Assembly: GCF_025370105.1 (NCBI RefSeq)
Contig: NZ_JANQBK010000001.1
Span: forward strand, 1-64,000
Length of the DNA stretch: 64,000 bases
DNA from: Sphingomonas hylomeconis
GTDB taxonomy: Bacteria; Pseudomonadota; Alphaproteobacteria; Sphingomonadales; Sphingomonadaceae
Reading direction: 5' to 3'
The first letter of the stretch is position 1; every line of letters begins with the position of its first letter. Below the pieces are notes generated by a model. That model was not told the origin of the DNA, did not search any database, and saw only the letters and a list, made by a program, of their open reading frames with translations. Shown here piece after piece: positions 32,978 to 42,193 of the stretch. Position numbers and translations under genes: made by a program.

Positions 32978-33573
32978 GGCTGCACCGCCGCGCGTTGCGT
33001 CGCTTCGTCGCGCACGGCAAGCCACCGCTGCCGTTCCTCCACCGCGTCGGGCAAAGCCCGGTGTGCCGGCGGCCCGTCCCGGTCGCGCACGCCGGTCAGG
33101 ACGAGGATGTTCTCGACCGCCGCCGCGAGCGCCTCCGCCGCGACGACGTCCTTCAGCAAGGCCGTCGCCGTCTCGCGCTGTGCCGCCTCGGTGTCGCGCA
33201 GGCGCAGCGTATGTTTGGGATAGCCGGCGGCGCGCAGCAACGCGCTCAGCCACTTCCCGTCCCAGCTCGGCGCGGAGGCGAGCAGGTCATGCCCGGTCAG
33301 CGTCTCGACCATCCGCCGCGCCACCACGTCATGCGCCACACCCTCGGCGTCGAGCAGCGGGCGCGAAATGCGGTGGATCGCCTCGGCATCCGCGCTCCAA
33401 TCCTCCCAGCCCGGCGCCGGGCGGATCAGATGCGCCTCCGACGTGCCGTCCTCGAACACCCAGGCGACCTCGATCGGATAGCCGCGCTTGGCCAGCGACG
33501 ATGCCTCGAAATCGAGAAACACGAACATCCCACGCTTTGCGCCTGGCGCGAGCGGCGGGCCGCTATCGGGCAT
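32974..33573 (-). CDS. DEDD-superfamily 3'-5' exonuclease-like protein
   Basis: A 199-residue protein with FLDFEASSL (exo I, D-x-E) at about 18-26 and a later GHDLLASAPSWDGKWLSALL (exo II, with Asp). The exo III Asp/His is less obvious (LRLRDTEAAQRE). It is shorter than DnaQ/RNase T and may have a narrow substrate range or be partly degenerate. The ATG overlaps the upstream small gene by 11 bases. Confidence 0.75.
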   Translation of the reverse strand: MPDSGPPLAPGAKRGMFVFLDFEASSLAKRGYPIEVAWVFEDGTSEAHLIRPAPGWEDWSADAEAIHRISRPLLDAEGVAHDVVARRMVETLTGHDLLASAPSWDGKWLSALLRAAGYPKHTLRLRDTEAAQRETATALLKDVVAAEALAAAVENILVLTGVRDRDGPPAHRALPDAVEERQRWLAVRDEATQRAAVQP

Positions 33574-33817
33574 GCGGGCGTCGCACGTCGGTGACGATCG
33601 GGTGCGACAGCCTGACGCTGTCCAGCAATTGCTCGATCGCGGCAGTGTCGCGCGCGCTGCCCGAGGGGGATACCGACCAGTTGCAATGCGGATGCGTGGC
33701 GGACGAATAGACCGCGACCGGGCCGATCGCCAGCCGCCAGTGTCTGTTGCTTCCGCCCGATTTGCGCACCAGCGCCGCCACCATCAGGTCGAGAATATCG
33801 TTCGTGGTCATCGTCAT
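33563..33817 (-). CDS. Small hypothetical protein
   Basis: An 84-residue protein with no recognised domain. It has an amphipathic N-terminus (NDILDLMVAALVRKS), a central IGPVAVYSSATHPHCNWSV and a charged C-terminus (IEQLLDSVRLSHPIV). It overlaps the exonuclease start by 11 bases and shares its strand, supporting a real, co-expressed gene. ATGs at 33817 and 33811 are both possible starts. Function unknown. Confidence 0.6.
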   Translation of the reverse strand: MTMTTNDILDLMVAALVRKSGGSNRHWRLAIGPVAVYSSATHPHCNWSVSPSGSARDTAAIEQLLDSVRLSHPIVTDVRRPHAR

Positions 33818-33996
33818 CCGCTATCGTTGCCGGCCGGGTATCTGCCTTCATGTCGGGCGGGGCGGGGATTTCGCAATGCCGCGCGGCGCGCGGGGCGAAA
33901 ATTGTTCGCCTCGCACGAAGGCAGCACCAGGCGGCGTTGTGATGCACAGCGAACGGTGACAGACCGTGCATCCCGGATCGACCGAGGGGCAGGGCG

Positions 33997-34647
33997 ATGT
34001 GCAATCTCTATACCGTCAGGAAAAGCGCCGCGGAGGTCGCCGCGCATTTCAGGGTGTCCGCGCCGGTGCAGCAGTTCAACGCGCCGGACGAAAGCTATCC
34101 CGGTTCGCCCGGGCTGGTCGTGCGCGAGCAGGACGGGGCGCGCCTGCTGCGGTCGATGACCTGGGGCTTTCCGCTGCGCCTCAAGAGCATGAAGCCCGAT
34201 TCCAAGCCGAAACCGGTCAACAACATCGCCGATGTGACCAAGAACATGTGGGTCGCCCTGGCGCGCAAACCCGAATCGCGCTGCCTGATCCCGGTGACCG
34301 GCTTTGCCGAAGCGGAGGGGCCGAAGGGCGCCAAGACGCGGACCTGGTTCAGCGTGACGGGGCAGCCGATCTTCGCCTGGGGCGGCCTGTGGCGCCACAG
34401 CGCGGAATGGGGCGATGTCTATTCGGGCGTCATGACGGATTGCAACGCGGCGATCCGCCCGGTGCACGATCGCATGCCGGTCCTGCTGCTGCCCGACGAC
34501 TATGAGCGCTGGCTGCACGGCAGCCTCGACGATCTCGTCGCATTCCAGAACCGCTGTTTCCCCGACGCGCTGATCGAGATGCAGCGGACGAGCGAGCGGT
34601 GGAGCAAGCGGGCAACGCCGCCGGAGGCACTGCCGACACTGCTGTGA
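33997..34647 (+). CDS. SRAP-domain (SOS response-associated peptidase/abasic-site shield) protein
   Basis: A 216-residue SRAP protein like YedK/HMCES. The catalytic Cys2 follows the initiator Met (MCNLY), as required for thiazolidine crosslinking to abasic sites in single-stranded DNA. CLIPVTGFAEAEG (about 98-110) carries the conserved Glu region and HDRMPV the active-site His. NNIAD replaces the more usual NARSE. The family protects abasic sites at stalled forks. No LexA-type site was seen directly upstream. Confidence 0.9.
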   Translation: MCNLYTVRKSAAEVAAHFRVSAPVQQFNAPDESYPGSPGLVVREQDGARLLRSMTWGFPLRLKSMKPDSKPKPVNNIADVTKNMWVALARKPESRCLIPVTGFAEAEGPKGAKTRTWFSVTGQPIFAWGGLWRHSAEWGDVYSGVMTDCNAAIRPVHDRMPVLLLPDDYERWLHGSLDDLVAFQNRCFPDALIEMQRTSERWSKRATPPEALPTLL

Positions 34648-34693
34648 CGATCGCCAGGGGGCCATCGGTCGACCGGTCTCCCCTCGCACCGTT

Positions 34694-35191
34694 TCAGGAA
34701 AACGCTGCGATCGCCAGCGTCATCCCGCCCAGGCCGACCGACAGCGGCACGCGCAGCCACAGCCACCAGGGCGGGCACAGGCCGGCCGCCCGCAGCTGGC
34801 GGTCGACTGCCAGCGAGCCGAGCAAGGTGATGCCGAGTAGCGCCAGCGACGGGCCAGGCCAGCTTGCCCCCGTCGCCCAGGGTAGCACCGATGCCAGTGC
34901 GATCAGCGACGGCAGCACCGCCGCGACCCACAGCCAGGCCGGCACGCGCCCGCGCGCCTGCGCCGCCAGCCCCCACCACATCCCGCCCAAAAAACTCAGG
35001 ATCAGGGCTGCATAGGCATAAGCCAGCGCAAGCGCGGAGAAGCGCGCCTCCGGATTGCCGGCCACAACGGCGATCAGCGCCAGCGCTTGTGGGATCAGCC
35101 CGGCAAAGCCGAGCCAGAAGGCGAGGCGCGGCGTGCCGGGGGCAACGTCGCGCGCCACGGGCGTCGGATCTGAATCCGACACCGCCGTCAC
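34694..35191 (-). CDS. DUF3429-type membrane protein
   Basis: A 165-residue protein with five predicted membrane helices (about 24-43, 50-72, 84-102, 110-128, 144-163) separated by short loops. The ALILSFLGGMWWGLA segment is typical of DUF3429. Function unknown. Its ATG overlaps the upstream SnoaL-like gene stop (ATGA, 35188-35191). Confidence 0.78.
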   Translation of the reverse strand: MTAVSDSDPTPVARDVAPGTPRLAFWLGFAGLIPQALALIAVVAGNPEARFSALALAYAYAALILSFLGGMWWGLAAQARGRVPAWLWVAAVLPSLIALASVLPWATGASWPGPSLALLGITLLGSLAVDRQLRAAGLCPPWWLWLRVPLSVGLGGMTLAIAAFS

Positions 35192-35541
35192 CGCGTGAGC
35201 GGCGGGGTTTGCTGGTGCTGCACGACCTGCCAGTCCTCATGGTTGCGGCGGCGATAGGTCGAGGTGCAGTGCGCGGTATAACGCTCGTCGTCGCGCACCG
35301 CCTCGATCTGATAGGCGACGACGATCAGGCCTTCTTCCGGGCGCGCGATGCGCTGCTGCGCAAACGTCACCGCACTCCAGCGCGGCGTGTCGGCAACCGC
35401 CGCGACCGCCTCGTCGCCGCCCAGCACATAGGGCGGTGTCGGCAGGACCATCAGGCACGCCTCGTCGATCAGCGCGCGGTAATGTTCCGCGTCCCCGGTC
35501 CACAGGCTTTCCTCGAAATGCCACACGCGATCGTCGTCCAT
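35188..35541 (-). CDS. SnoaL/NTF2-like (DUF4440-type) protein
   Basis: A 117-residue alpha+beta cone-fold protein: an N-terminal WHFEESLWTGDAEHYRALI helix, then strands with DEAVAAVADTPRW and a C-terminal CTSTYRRRNHEDWQVVQHQQTPP. Such proteins are small ketosteroid-isomerase-like ligand binders or enzymes of mostly unknown role. The ATG at 35541 has AGGAG upstream. Coupled to the DUF3429 gene. Confidence 0.75.
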   Translation of the reverse strand: MDDDRVWHFEESLWTGDAEHYRALIDEACLMVLPTPPYVLGGDEAVAAVADTPRWSAVTFAQQRIARPEEGLIVVAYQIEAVRDDERYTAHCTSTYRRRNHEDWQVVQHQQTPPLTR

Positions 35542-35760
35542 GATTGTCTCCTGTTCCAGGATGCTCAAGACTTGCGGTGGTAGAACGTTCCCCCGCGCGG
35601 CCCGGACGCGCCATTTCCGGGTCGACGCCGCCGCGATGGGTTTGCGCGAAACCGCGCCGGACGGCCGCATGCTACGCGGTCGCTATGCGAAATGCCGGTT
35701 TCGATCTCGAAACACTATGCGCGACCCGATAGCTGAAGCGCCACTTCACGGAGGGGTGGC

Positions 35761-36168
35761 ATGGTGCAGCGGTTCCACGAACGAACGATCGACCTGTCGA
35801 TCCGGGCAGCCGGCATGCTCGGCTGCACGCTCTCCTATCTGGCGGTCGGCGCGCTGGCGCAGCTTCGCTTGCCCGCCCCGGCGGCGCCGCCGGCCATCGC
35901 CTATGCGCTCGCCGCCGCCGCCTTCCTGTTCGCCAGCGTCGGATCGACGCTCGTCATGCTCGGGCGCCACATCTTCGATCGGGTCGCAATCAGCGGACGA
36001 TGGCAGCGCCGCCCCGGGTCGTACTCACCACGGACCGGAACGGCCGCCGCCGCACACGACGACGGGCGCCGGGTGGCCGGCGATAGCCCTTATCAGGCCG
36101 CGGCGGCTTCCTGGCTGCGGCCGGCGACAGCGCGGGCTTCCTCGACGGGCAGGGGGCGGCCGAAATAG
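35761..36168 (+). CDS. Small two-helix membrane protein, unknown
   Basis: A 135-residue protein with membrane segments at about 15-37 and 44-68, then a low-complexity tail. GGAGG lies just before the ATG at 35761. The last 25 codons lie antisense to the 3' end of the GGDEF-EAL gene (36093 onward), so the tail after about residue 110 may be an accidental extension past a lost stop. Function unknown. Confidence 0.6.
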   Translation: MVQRFHERTIDLSIRAAGMLGCTLSYLAVGALAQLRLPAPAAPPAIAYALAAAAFLFASVGSTLVMLGRHIFDRVAISGRWQRRPGSYSPRTGTAAAAHDDGRRVAGDSPYQAAAASWLRPATARASSTGRGRPK

Positions 36169-38462
36169 TAACCCTGCACCTTGGTGCAGCCGAGCTGCTG
36201 CACCATCAGATGTTCGTCCTCGGTCTCCACCCCTTCGGCCGTGGTGGCCATGCCGAGGCTACTCGCCAGCGCGACGACCGCGCGAATGATCGCGATCGCC
36301 TCGCGCACGCCTTTCGAGGCCTGGGTCACGAAGCTGCGGTCGATCTTGATCGAGGAGAAGCGGGTGCGGCTGAGATAGCCTAGCGAACTGTAGCCGGTGC
36401 CGAAATCGTCGAGGCTGAGCCGCACGCCGAGATCGAGTATCTGTTCGAGCACGCGGACCGCGCACGTGCCTTCCTTCATGAACACGCTTTCGGTCACTTC
36501 CAGCTCGAGCCGGTCGGCCGGCAGGCCGCTATTGGCGAGCGCGGAGGCGACGACGGTGACAAAGGCCGGATTGTGCAGCTGCTCGGGCGACACGTTGACT
36601 GCGACGCGCACCGGATTGGCCCAGCGCATCGCCTCGGTGCAGGCGGTGCGCAGCACCCATTCGCCGATCGGCGCGATCATCCGCGCATCCTCGGCCAGGG
36701 GAACGAACTTGGCCGGCGAGATCGTGCCGAGTTCGGGATGCGTCCAGCGCAGCAATGCCTCGAAGCCGGTGAGCGTGCCGGTGCCGGCATCGACGACCGG
36801 CTGGTAGTTGAGATGCATCTCGCCATTGGCGACGGCCTGGCGCAGCGCCAGTTCGAGCACGCGGCGTTCCTCGGCCTGGACGTGCAATTGCGGCTCGTAG
36901 CAATGGAACGTGCCGCCGCCAGCATCCTTGGAGCGGTAGAGCGCGAGATCGGCGGAGCGGATCAGCATTTCCGCGGTCCTCCCGTCGCGCGGGCCGACCG
37001 CGACGCCGATGCTGGCGCCGATATACAGCGTGTGTTGATCGAGCTCATAGGGGCGCGACAGCGTTTCGATGATCTGGCGGGCGAGCTTTTCGATGCGCTC
37101 GGGCTGGCCGGCGTCCCGCACCACGACAGCGAACTCGTCACCCCCGAGGCGGCCGATCGTTTCGTTCTCGGTCACCAGCTGCCCGAGCCGCTCGGACACG
37201 CGGCCGAGCAGGCGATCGCCGATCGGATGGCCCAGCGTGTCGTTGACGGCTTTGAAGCGATCGAGATCGATCATCATGAAGGCGCATTTGCTGCCCCATT
37301 TTTCCGCTTCGGCCATCGCCCGGCCGAGCGCCTCGTGGATCAGCAGGCGATTGGGCAGGCTGGTCAGCGTGTCGAACCGTGCCATGCGGTTGATCTTGTC
37401 GTTCGAGGCGCGCTGCTCGGTGACGTCGGACCCGACGCCGCGAAAACCGAGAAAGGCGCCGCTGTCGTCATGGCGCGGCGAGGCGGTGATCGACCACCAG
37501 CGTTCCTCGTCGCCGACCGGCACGGCCAGCACGAGATCGCGGAACGGCTCGCGCGCCTTCAGTTTTTCCGCCAGCACGTGCAGGCCCGGAGTGAATTCGC
37601 CCGCTTCCCAGGTGCGCCCGGCCAGGACCTCGAGGAAGGGCTTGCCGTTGACCGTCACGGGATCGAGCCCGACCGAATGCGCAAAGCGCGACGATGCGCG
37701 GACGATGCGGCGCTGGGCATCGGTTTCCCACAGCCAGTCGGCGCTGTGATCCTCGAACTCGCGCAGCAACAGGCTCACCGTTTCGTCGCGCTCGGCAAGC
37801 GCGATCTCTCCGGCGCGGATCACCACCAGCGCGCGGCCGCGCGAGAAGCAGCCGATCATCAGCAGCGTGGTGAACAGCAGGATCGCGACCGCGAACAGCG
37901 GCCCGGCGACGAACCACAGCATCACCGCCAGCGCGCAGCCGACGATGACCAGGAAACTCATCGTGGCGAGCGGCAGCGCGGCCATCGCCACGGCCGAGGC
38001 GGTCATCAGGATCGACAGCACGATCCACAGGCCGAAGGCCGCAGCGGGATCGGCGCGCACCCCCACGGCGAGCGGCGGGATCGACCAGACCGCGGCCAGC
38101 GCGATGCCGTCGAGCACGGTGTCGCGCACGTCGCGGAGCGTCGCGGTGATGTCCGTACGGTGGCGCGAGGCGAGCCGGCGGAAGGCGACCGCGGTGCCGA
38201 CGGCGGTGGTCAGCGCGCCCCAACTGACCAATGCCCAGACCGGCACGATCGGCGCGAGCAGCAGCGCGACCAGCGTCGCGCCGACGACATTGGTGGCCAG
38301 CAGGAACAAGGCGAGATGCGCGCCGGCATTGAGTTGCGCGGCGCGGATCGGGCCCCAATCGGTCGTGTCGGCAGGGTCGTACAGCCCGAGCAGCGCGCGC
38401 GCGTCGATCCGGGGGTGGGCGAACTGGGAGGCGGGCTGGGTTCTCACCCGCGCCTGATACAC
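36093..38462 (-). CDS. Membrane PAS-GGDEF-EAL cyclic-di-GMP enzyme
   Basis: A 789-residue protein. About six membrane helices (45-205) are followed by a PAS domain (about 228-350), a GGDEF domain (about 355-515) with intact GGDEF at 440-444, and an EAL domain (about 530-780) with EAL at 568-570, DDFGTGYSS and AEGVE. Both the cyclase and the phosphodiesterase core motifs look intact. There is no RxxD inhibitory site in front of GGDEF (TENE occupies that place), so product inhibition of the cyclase half is unlikely. It would sense a membrane or redox-type signal and set c-di-GMP, controlling motility versus attachment. The net direction cannot be read from sequence. Confidence 0.92.
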   Translation of the reverse strand: MYQARVRTQPASQFAHPRIDARALLGLYDPADTTDWGPIRAAQLNAGAHLALFLLATNVVGATLVALLLAPIVPVWALVSWGALTTAVGTAVAFRRLASRHRTDITATLRDVRDTVLDGIALAAVWSIPPLAVGVRADPAAAFGLWIVLSILMTASAVAMAALPLATMSFLVIVGCALAVMLWFVAGPLFAVAILLFTTLLMIGCFSRGRALVVIRAGEIALAERDETVSLLLREFEDHSADWLWETDAQRRIVRASSRFAHSVGLDPVTVNGKPFLEVLAGRTWEAGEFTPGLHVLAEKLKAREPFRDLVLAVPVGDEERWWSITASPRHDDSGAFLGFRGVGSDVTEQRASNDKINRMARFDTLTSLPNRLLIHEALGRAMAEAEKWGSKCAFMMIDLDRFKAVNDTLGHPIGDRLLGRVSERLGQLVTENETIGRLGGDEFAVVVRDAGQPERIEKLARQIIETLSRPYELDQHTLYIGASIGVAVGPRDGRTAEMLIRSADLALYRSKDAGGGTFHCYEPQLHVQAEERRVLELALRQAVANGEMHLNYQPVVDAGTGTLTGFEALLRWTHPELGTISPAKFVPLAEDARMIAPIGEWVLRTACTEAMRWANPVRVAVNVSPEQLHNPAFVTVVASALANSGLPADRLELEVTESVFMKEGTCAVRVLEQILDLGVRLSLDDFGTGYSSLGYLSRTRFSSIKIDRSFVTQASKGVREAIAIIRAVVALASSLGMATTAEGVETEDEHLMVQQLGCTKVQGYYFGRPLPVEEARAVAGRSQEAAAA

Positions 38463-38533
38463 CGCCGCTGGTTAGCGGAAGGTTAGAATGCGCGCCGCTT
38501 TGGGTCGATTATTTGCGTGTCGCACGCCGTACG

Positions 38534-40294
38534 TTACGCCGCCATGTCGTACGGCTTGATGTCGCCGCTGAGATACAGGTTGCGGGCCTTGGCGCGGCTC
38601 AGTTTGCCCGAGCTGGTGCGCGGCAGTGTGCGCGGCGGGATCAGTTCGATCACGCAGTTCATGCCCGTCACGGAGCGCACGCGCTCGCGTATTTCCTCGC
38701 GCAGCCGAAGGCGTTCAGCATCATCAGAGCTACGGCACTGCACCAAAACAGCGGGGGTTTCCTCGCCGCCCGGCGTGGTGATCGCGAAGGCGGCGATATC
38801 GCCGGCCTTGAAGCCGGGCAGCTGCTCGACCGCCCATTCGATGTCCTGCGGCCAATGGTTGCGGCCGTTGACGATGATCATGTCCTTCGCGCGACCGACG
38901 ATGTAGATATAGCCGTCGCTGAGATAGCCCATGTCGCCGGTATCGAGCCAGCCATCGGCCATGCATGCGGCGGTCGCCGCCTCGTCACGGAAATAGCCGA
39001 CCATCAGCGACGGTCCGGTGCACCAGACTTTGCCGATCGCGCGCTCGGGCAGCGGCGTGCCGTCTTCCTCGCGGATTTCGATCGTCATGTCGCGCGCGGG
39101 CTTGCCGCAATTGACGATCGCGCGGAAACGCTGCGGGCGATCCTGCCCGGCCGCGACACCGGACAATTGGGTTTCCTCGACCAGCTCGACGCGGATGCCT
39201 TCGCCCGGCGGCATGATCGACACCGCCAGCGTGGCCTCGGCCAGGCCGTAGCTCGGCAGGAAGGCGCTCGCCTTGAACCCGGCATCGGCGAAGGCGTCGA
39301 CGAAACTCTGCATCACGTCCGGGCGGATCATATCGGCGCCGTTGCCCGCCACGCGCCAGCGCGACAGATCGAAACGGTCACCGGCCTTGATCTGCGTCGA
39401 GATGCGGCGTGCGCAGATGTCGTAGCCGAAGGTCGGCGAATAGGAGAGCGTGGTGCCCTCGTTACGGCTGATCAAATCGAGCCAGGCAAGCGGGCGCCGC
39501 GCGAAATCCTCGGTCTTGAGATAATCGGTCGAAACCTGGTTGGCGACCGGCGAGAGGAAGCAGCCGACCAGCCCCATGTCGTGATACCAGGGCAGCCACG
39601 ACACGCAGCGATCGCTGTCGACCACTTCCATGCCGTGGCTGTGCGCGGCAAGATTGTTGAGCAACGCATGGTGCGTGATCGCGACGCCGTGCGGGAAGCG
39701 CGTCGAGCCGCTGGAATATTGCAGATAGGCGATATCCTCGCCGCGCGCCTGCGGCAGCGCAACCTCCGGCGCGGCGCGCTCGGCGAATTCGGTCCAGTCG
39801 ATCCCCTCGACCCCGGCGGCGCGCGCGGCGGCACCGGCCATTTCTGCCAGTTCGGGTGGATAGATCAGCATCGTCGGGTCGCAGCTGGAAAGCTGCACCC
39901 GAAGCTGTTCGATATAGGAATCCTTGCCGCCGAACGACGTCGGAAGCGGCAACGGCACCGGCCAGGCACCGGCATAGATCACCCCGAAAAACAGGGCGGC
40001 GAATTCAGGTCCGGTCTCGGCGACGAGCGCGATGCGGTCCTGCGGCGTGATACCGGCTGCGATCAGGCGGCGCGCCATGGCCAGCGCGTCCTGGCGCATC
40101 TCACGAAACGGATAGGCACGCACCAGGCTGCCGCGCGCATCGTGAAAATTCAGCCCGCGTGCGCCAGTGGCGGCATAATCCATCGCCGCGCCCAGCGTGT
40201 CGAAATCGGCGAAGCGCCGCGGCAGCGAATCCGCGGTCGGCGTCGCGACTAGCGCCGCTGGTCGCTCGTCCTGCTGCAAAACGTCTGTCGTCAT
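38534..40294 (-). CDS. Fatty acyl-AMP ligase (FAAL) family
   Basis: A 586-residue ANL-superfamily enzyme. The P-loop-like YSSGSTRFPHGV (about 193-204), the YGLAEATL adenylate motif (about 350) and GWLDTGDMGY (about 448-457) are present, with a C-terminal lysine in LPRTSSGKLSRAKAR. This last segment matches FAALs, which activate fatty acids as acyl-AMP and pass them to an acyl carrier protein instead of CoA. In sphingomonads and Caulobacter such an enzyme feeds sphingolipid or other lipid assembly, but none of those partners is in this window. It is divergent from recX. Confidence 0.87.
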   Translation of the reverse strand: MTTDVLQQDERPAALVATPTADSLPRRFADFDTLGAAMDYAATGARGLNFHDARGSLVRAYPFREMRQDALAMARRLIAAGITPQDRIALVAETGPEFAALFFGVIYAGAWPVPLPLPTSFGGKDSYIEQLRVQLSSCDPTMLIYPPELAEMAGAAARAAGVEGIDWTEFAERAAPEVALPQARGEDIAYLQYSSGSTRFPHGVAITHHALLNNLAAHSHGMEVVDSDRCVSWLPWYHDMGLVGCFLSPVANQVSTDYLKTEDFARRPLAWLDLISRNEGTTLSYSPTFGYDICARRISTQIKAGDRFDLSRWRVAGNGADMIRPDVMQSFVDAFADAGFKASAFLPSYGLAEATLAVSIMPPGEGIRVELVEETQLSGVAAGQDRPQRFRAIVNCGKPARDMTIEIREEDGTPLPERAIGKVWCTGPSLMVGYFRDEAATAACMADGWLDTGDMGYLSDGYIYIVGRAKDMIIVNGRNHWPQDIEWAVEQLPGFKAGDIAAFAITTPGGEETPAVLVQCRSSDDAERLRLREEIRERVRSVTGMNCVIELIPPRTLPRTSSGKLSRAKARNLYLSGDIKPYDMAA

Positions 40295-40366
40295 ACTTCC
40301 TGTGCCTTTGGGTAACGGTCGATCCCGTCGCTATTTCGGACGCGTACCGCAATACGATCCGTGCGC

Positions 40367-40381
40367 GTTCAAAATCCGTTC
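40367..40381 (+). promoter_or_regulatory. Candidate LexA (SOS) box upstream of recX
   Basis: GTTC-N7-GTTC (40367-40370 and 40378-40381), the alphaproteobacterial LexA consensus, 24 bases before the recX ATG and on the same strand. About one such match per strand is expected by chance in 64 kb, but its place before a recombination regulator makes it credible. Confidence 0.7.
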
Positions 40382-40404
40382 CGACTGTGGCACAATGATG
40401 GCGC

Positions 40405-40959
40405 ATGCCGCCACGCCCGTCTCGAGGCGCTCCCAAGGAGCGCTGTTCGCCCCCGCCGCTGGACACGGCCGCGCTCGAGCGACTGGCACTACGCTATGTC
40501 GAACGCTTCTCGACCACGCGGGGGCGGCTGACCGACTATCTCCTGCGCAAGATACGCGAGCGTGGTTGGGAGGGAGCCGCAGCCGACCCGGCGGCACTGG
40601 CCGAAAAGATGGCGGCGCTCGGTTATGTCAATGATCTGGCCTTTGGCGAAGCGCGCGCGGCGGCGATGGCAAGACGCGGGCTGGGCCAGCGCCGCGTCAG
40701 TGTCGCGTTCCGCCAAGCGGGTATCGCGGAGGAGGATGCGGCGGCGCTGGCCCCGGCGATCGAGGATCGCGCGGTCCAGGCGGCGCTGACTTTCGCGCGC
40801 AAAAAGCGCATCGGCCCGTTCGCCACGGCGCTTCCCGACCGGGCCTTGCGTGAAAAGCAGATCGGTACGATGATTCGCGGCGGACACGATTTCACGCTGT
40901 CGCGGCGCATCGCGACCATGGCGCCGGGGGCCTCGGTCGACGACTTGTCCCATGATTGA
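40405..40959 (+). CDS. recX: RecX-family regulator of RecA
   Basis: A 184-residue helical protein with three-helix repeats: LRYVERFSTTRGRLTDYLLRKIRERGW, LGYVNDLAFGEARAAAMARRGLGQRRV and a third weaker repeat, the RecX pattern. RecX caps or disassembles RecA filaments and limits recombination and SOS induction. A GTTC-N7-GTTC site precedes it. recA is not adjacent. A start at the ATG at 40405 overlaps no other gene. Confidence 0.85.
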   Translation: MPPRPSRGAPKERCSPPPLDTAALERLALRYVERFSTTRGRLTDYLLRKIRERGWEGAAADPAALAEKMAALGYVNDLAFGEARAAAMARRGLGQRRVSVAFRQAGIAEEDAAALAPAIEDRAVQAALTFARKKRIGPFATALPDRALREKQIGTMIRGGHDFTLSRRIATMAPGASVDDLSHD

Positions 40960-41032
40960 CGAGGAAATCGCGCGGCGGGGCCTTTTTTCGCAGGTGCGAG
41001 ACGTGCTAAGAACCGGTTCGGGGGAATTAACG

Positions 41033-41620
41033 ATGCGTTCGAGTGCGCAGTCGGCTGTTGGGAGCCGGACCGAAGAGCCAGAGCAAGCGCGTTCCGGAGA
41101 CCCGTCTCCGGACGAGCGTCGCTATGCCGGTACGCTGAAATGGTTCGATGTGACGCGCGGCTTCGGCTTCGTGGTCGGTGACGAACCGGGCGTGGGCGAT
41201 ATCCTGATCCATTTCTCGGTGTTGCAGCCGCATGGCCGGCGCAGCCTGCCCGAAGGCGCGCGGATCGAATGCTATGCAACGCCGCGCGACCGCGGGCTGC
41301 AGGCGACCGAGATACTGTCGATCGATCTGACCAACGCGATCGAAACGCCGGTCCGGCAGCGGGCAACCGCGGACCGCGTCGACCCGACCGGCCTGCTCGA
41401 TCAGGCCGGTCCGTTCGAGGGCGTGACGATCAAATGGTTCAACCGCCTGAAGGGCTATGGCTTCCTGGTCCGGGACAGCAATTCGGCCGATATCTTCGTG
41501 CACATGGAAACCTTGCGTCGTGCAGGGGTTGTCGAGGTCGAACCCGCGCAACGGTTGCGCGCGCGGATCGTCGACGGGCGCAAGGGCCCGCTTGCGGTCG
41601 AGGTCGAAGAGGACCGGTAA
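41033..41620 (+). CDS. Protein with two cold-shock domains
   Basis: A 195-residue protein with two CSDs: the first about 30-95 (GTLKWFDVTRGFGFVVGDE and DILIHFSVL), the second about 125-190 (VTIKWFNRLKGYGFLVRD and DIFVHMETL), each with RNP1/RNP2-like motifs that bind single-stranded RNA or DNA. Double-CSD proteins are characteristic of alphaproteobacteria. The start at 41033 is preferred because GGGGGAA sits 6 bases upstream. An in-frame ATG at 40952 would overlap recX by 8 bases and add 27 residues. Confidence 0.87.
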   Translation: MRSSAQSAVGSRTEEPEQARSGDPSPDERRYAGTLKWFDVTRGFGFVVGDEPGVGDILIHFSVLQPHGRRSLPEGARIECYATPRDRGLQATEILSIDLTNAIETPVRQRATADRVDPTGLLDQAGPFEGVTIKWFNRLKGYGFLVRDSNSADIFVHMETLRRAGVVEVEPAQRLRARIVDGRKGPLAVEVEEDR

Positions 41621-42115
41621 ATGATCGTTCGGCGGACGATGGTGGCGCTCGCGCTGAGCGGGCTGACGCTGACTGGCGCGTGCAACCAGAGCGATTCCGG
41701 TTCGGAGCCGGATAGCCAGGGGAGGTTGCCGCTGACGATCAAGAGCGCGACCGGTACGCATGCCTTCACGGTCGAACTCGCCAAGACGCCCGCCGAGCAG
41801 GAAAAGGGGCTGATGTTCCGCACCGACATTCCCAAGGACGTCGGCATGCTGTTCGCACCCTATCCGGCGGACGGCGGCGCGCCGCGTGACGCGAATTTCT
41901 GGATGAAGAACACGCCGAGCAGCCTCGACATCCTCTTCATCCGCGCCGACGGCACGATCGCGCGGATTGCCGAGAATACGGTGCCGTTTTCCGAATCGCC
42001 GGTGCCGTCGGGCGAGCCGGTGGCGGCCGTGCTGGAGCTGAATGGCGGACGCGCCAGCGAGCTCGGGATCGGCGAGGGCGATACGGTGATTTGGCCGGGC
42101 GGGCCGGCCAAGTGA
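41621..42115 (+). CDS. DUF192 lipoprotein
   Basis: A 164-residue protein. Signal with lipobox LTGAC and Cys near 22, then the DUF192 domain (about 38-160) with EKGLMFR, MLFAPYP, FWMKNTPSSLDILFI and EL-GGRA motifs. The family is common and uncharacterised. The ATG follows the cold-shock gene stop with no gap. Confidence 0.88.
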   Translation: MIVRRTMVALALSGLTLTGACNQSDSGSEPDSQGRLPLTIKSATGTHAFTVELAKTPAEQEKGLMFRTDIPKDVGMLFAPYPADGGAPRDANFWMKNTPSSLDILFIRADGTIARIAENTVPFSESPVPSGEPVAAVLELNGGRASELGIGEGDTVIWPGGPAK

Positions 42116-42193
42116 GCCGCTGTTAGGCCAGAGCCCTGCGCCTCCGCATTTGACGAATTGCCACGAGCCCATTCGCCCGGCTATTGGGGCGCC

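Noticed and set aside
36573..38486. 637-codon plus-strand open frame
   Set aside because: Antisense to the GGDEF-EAL gene.
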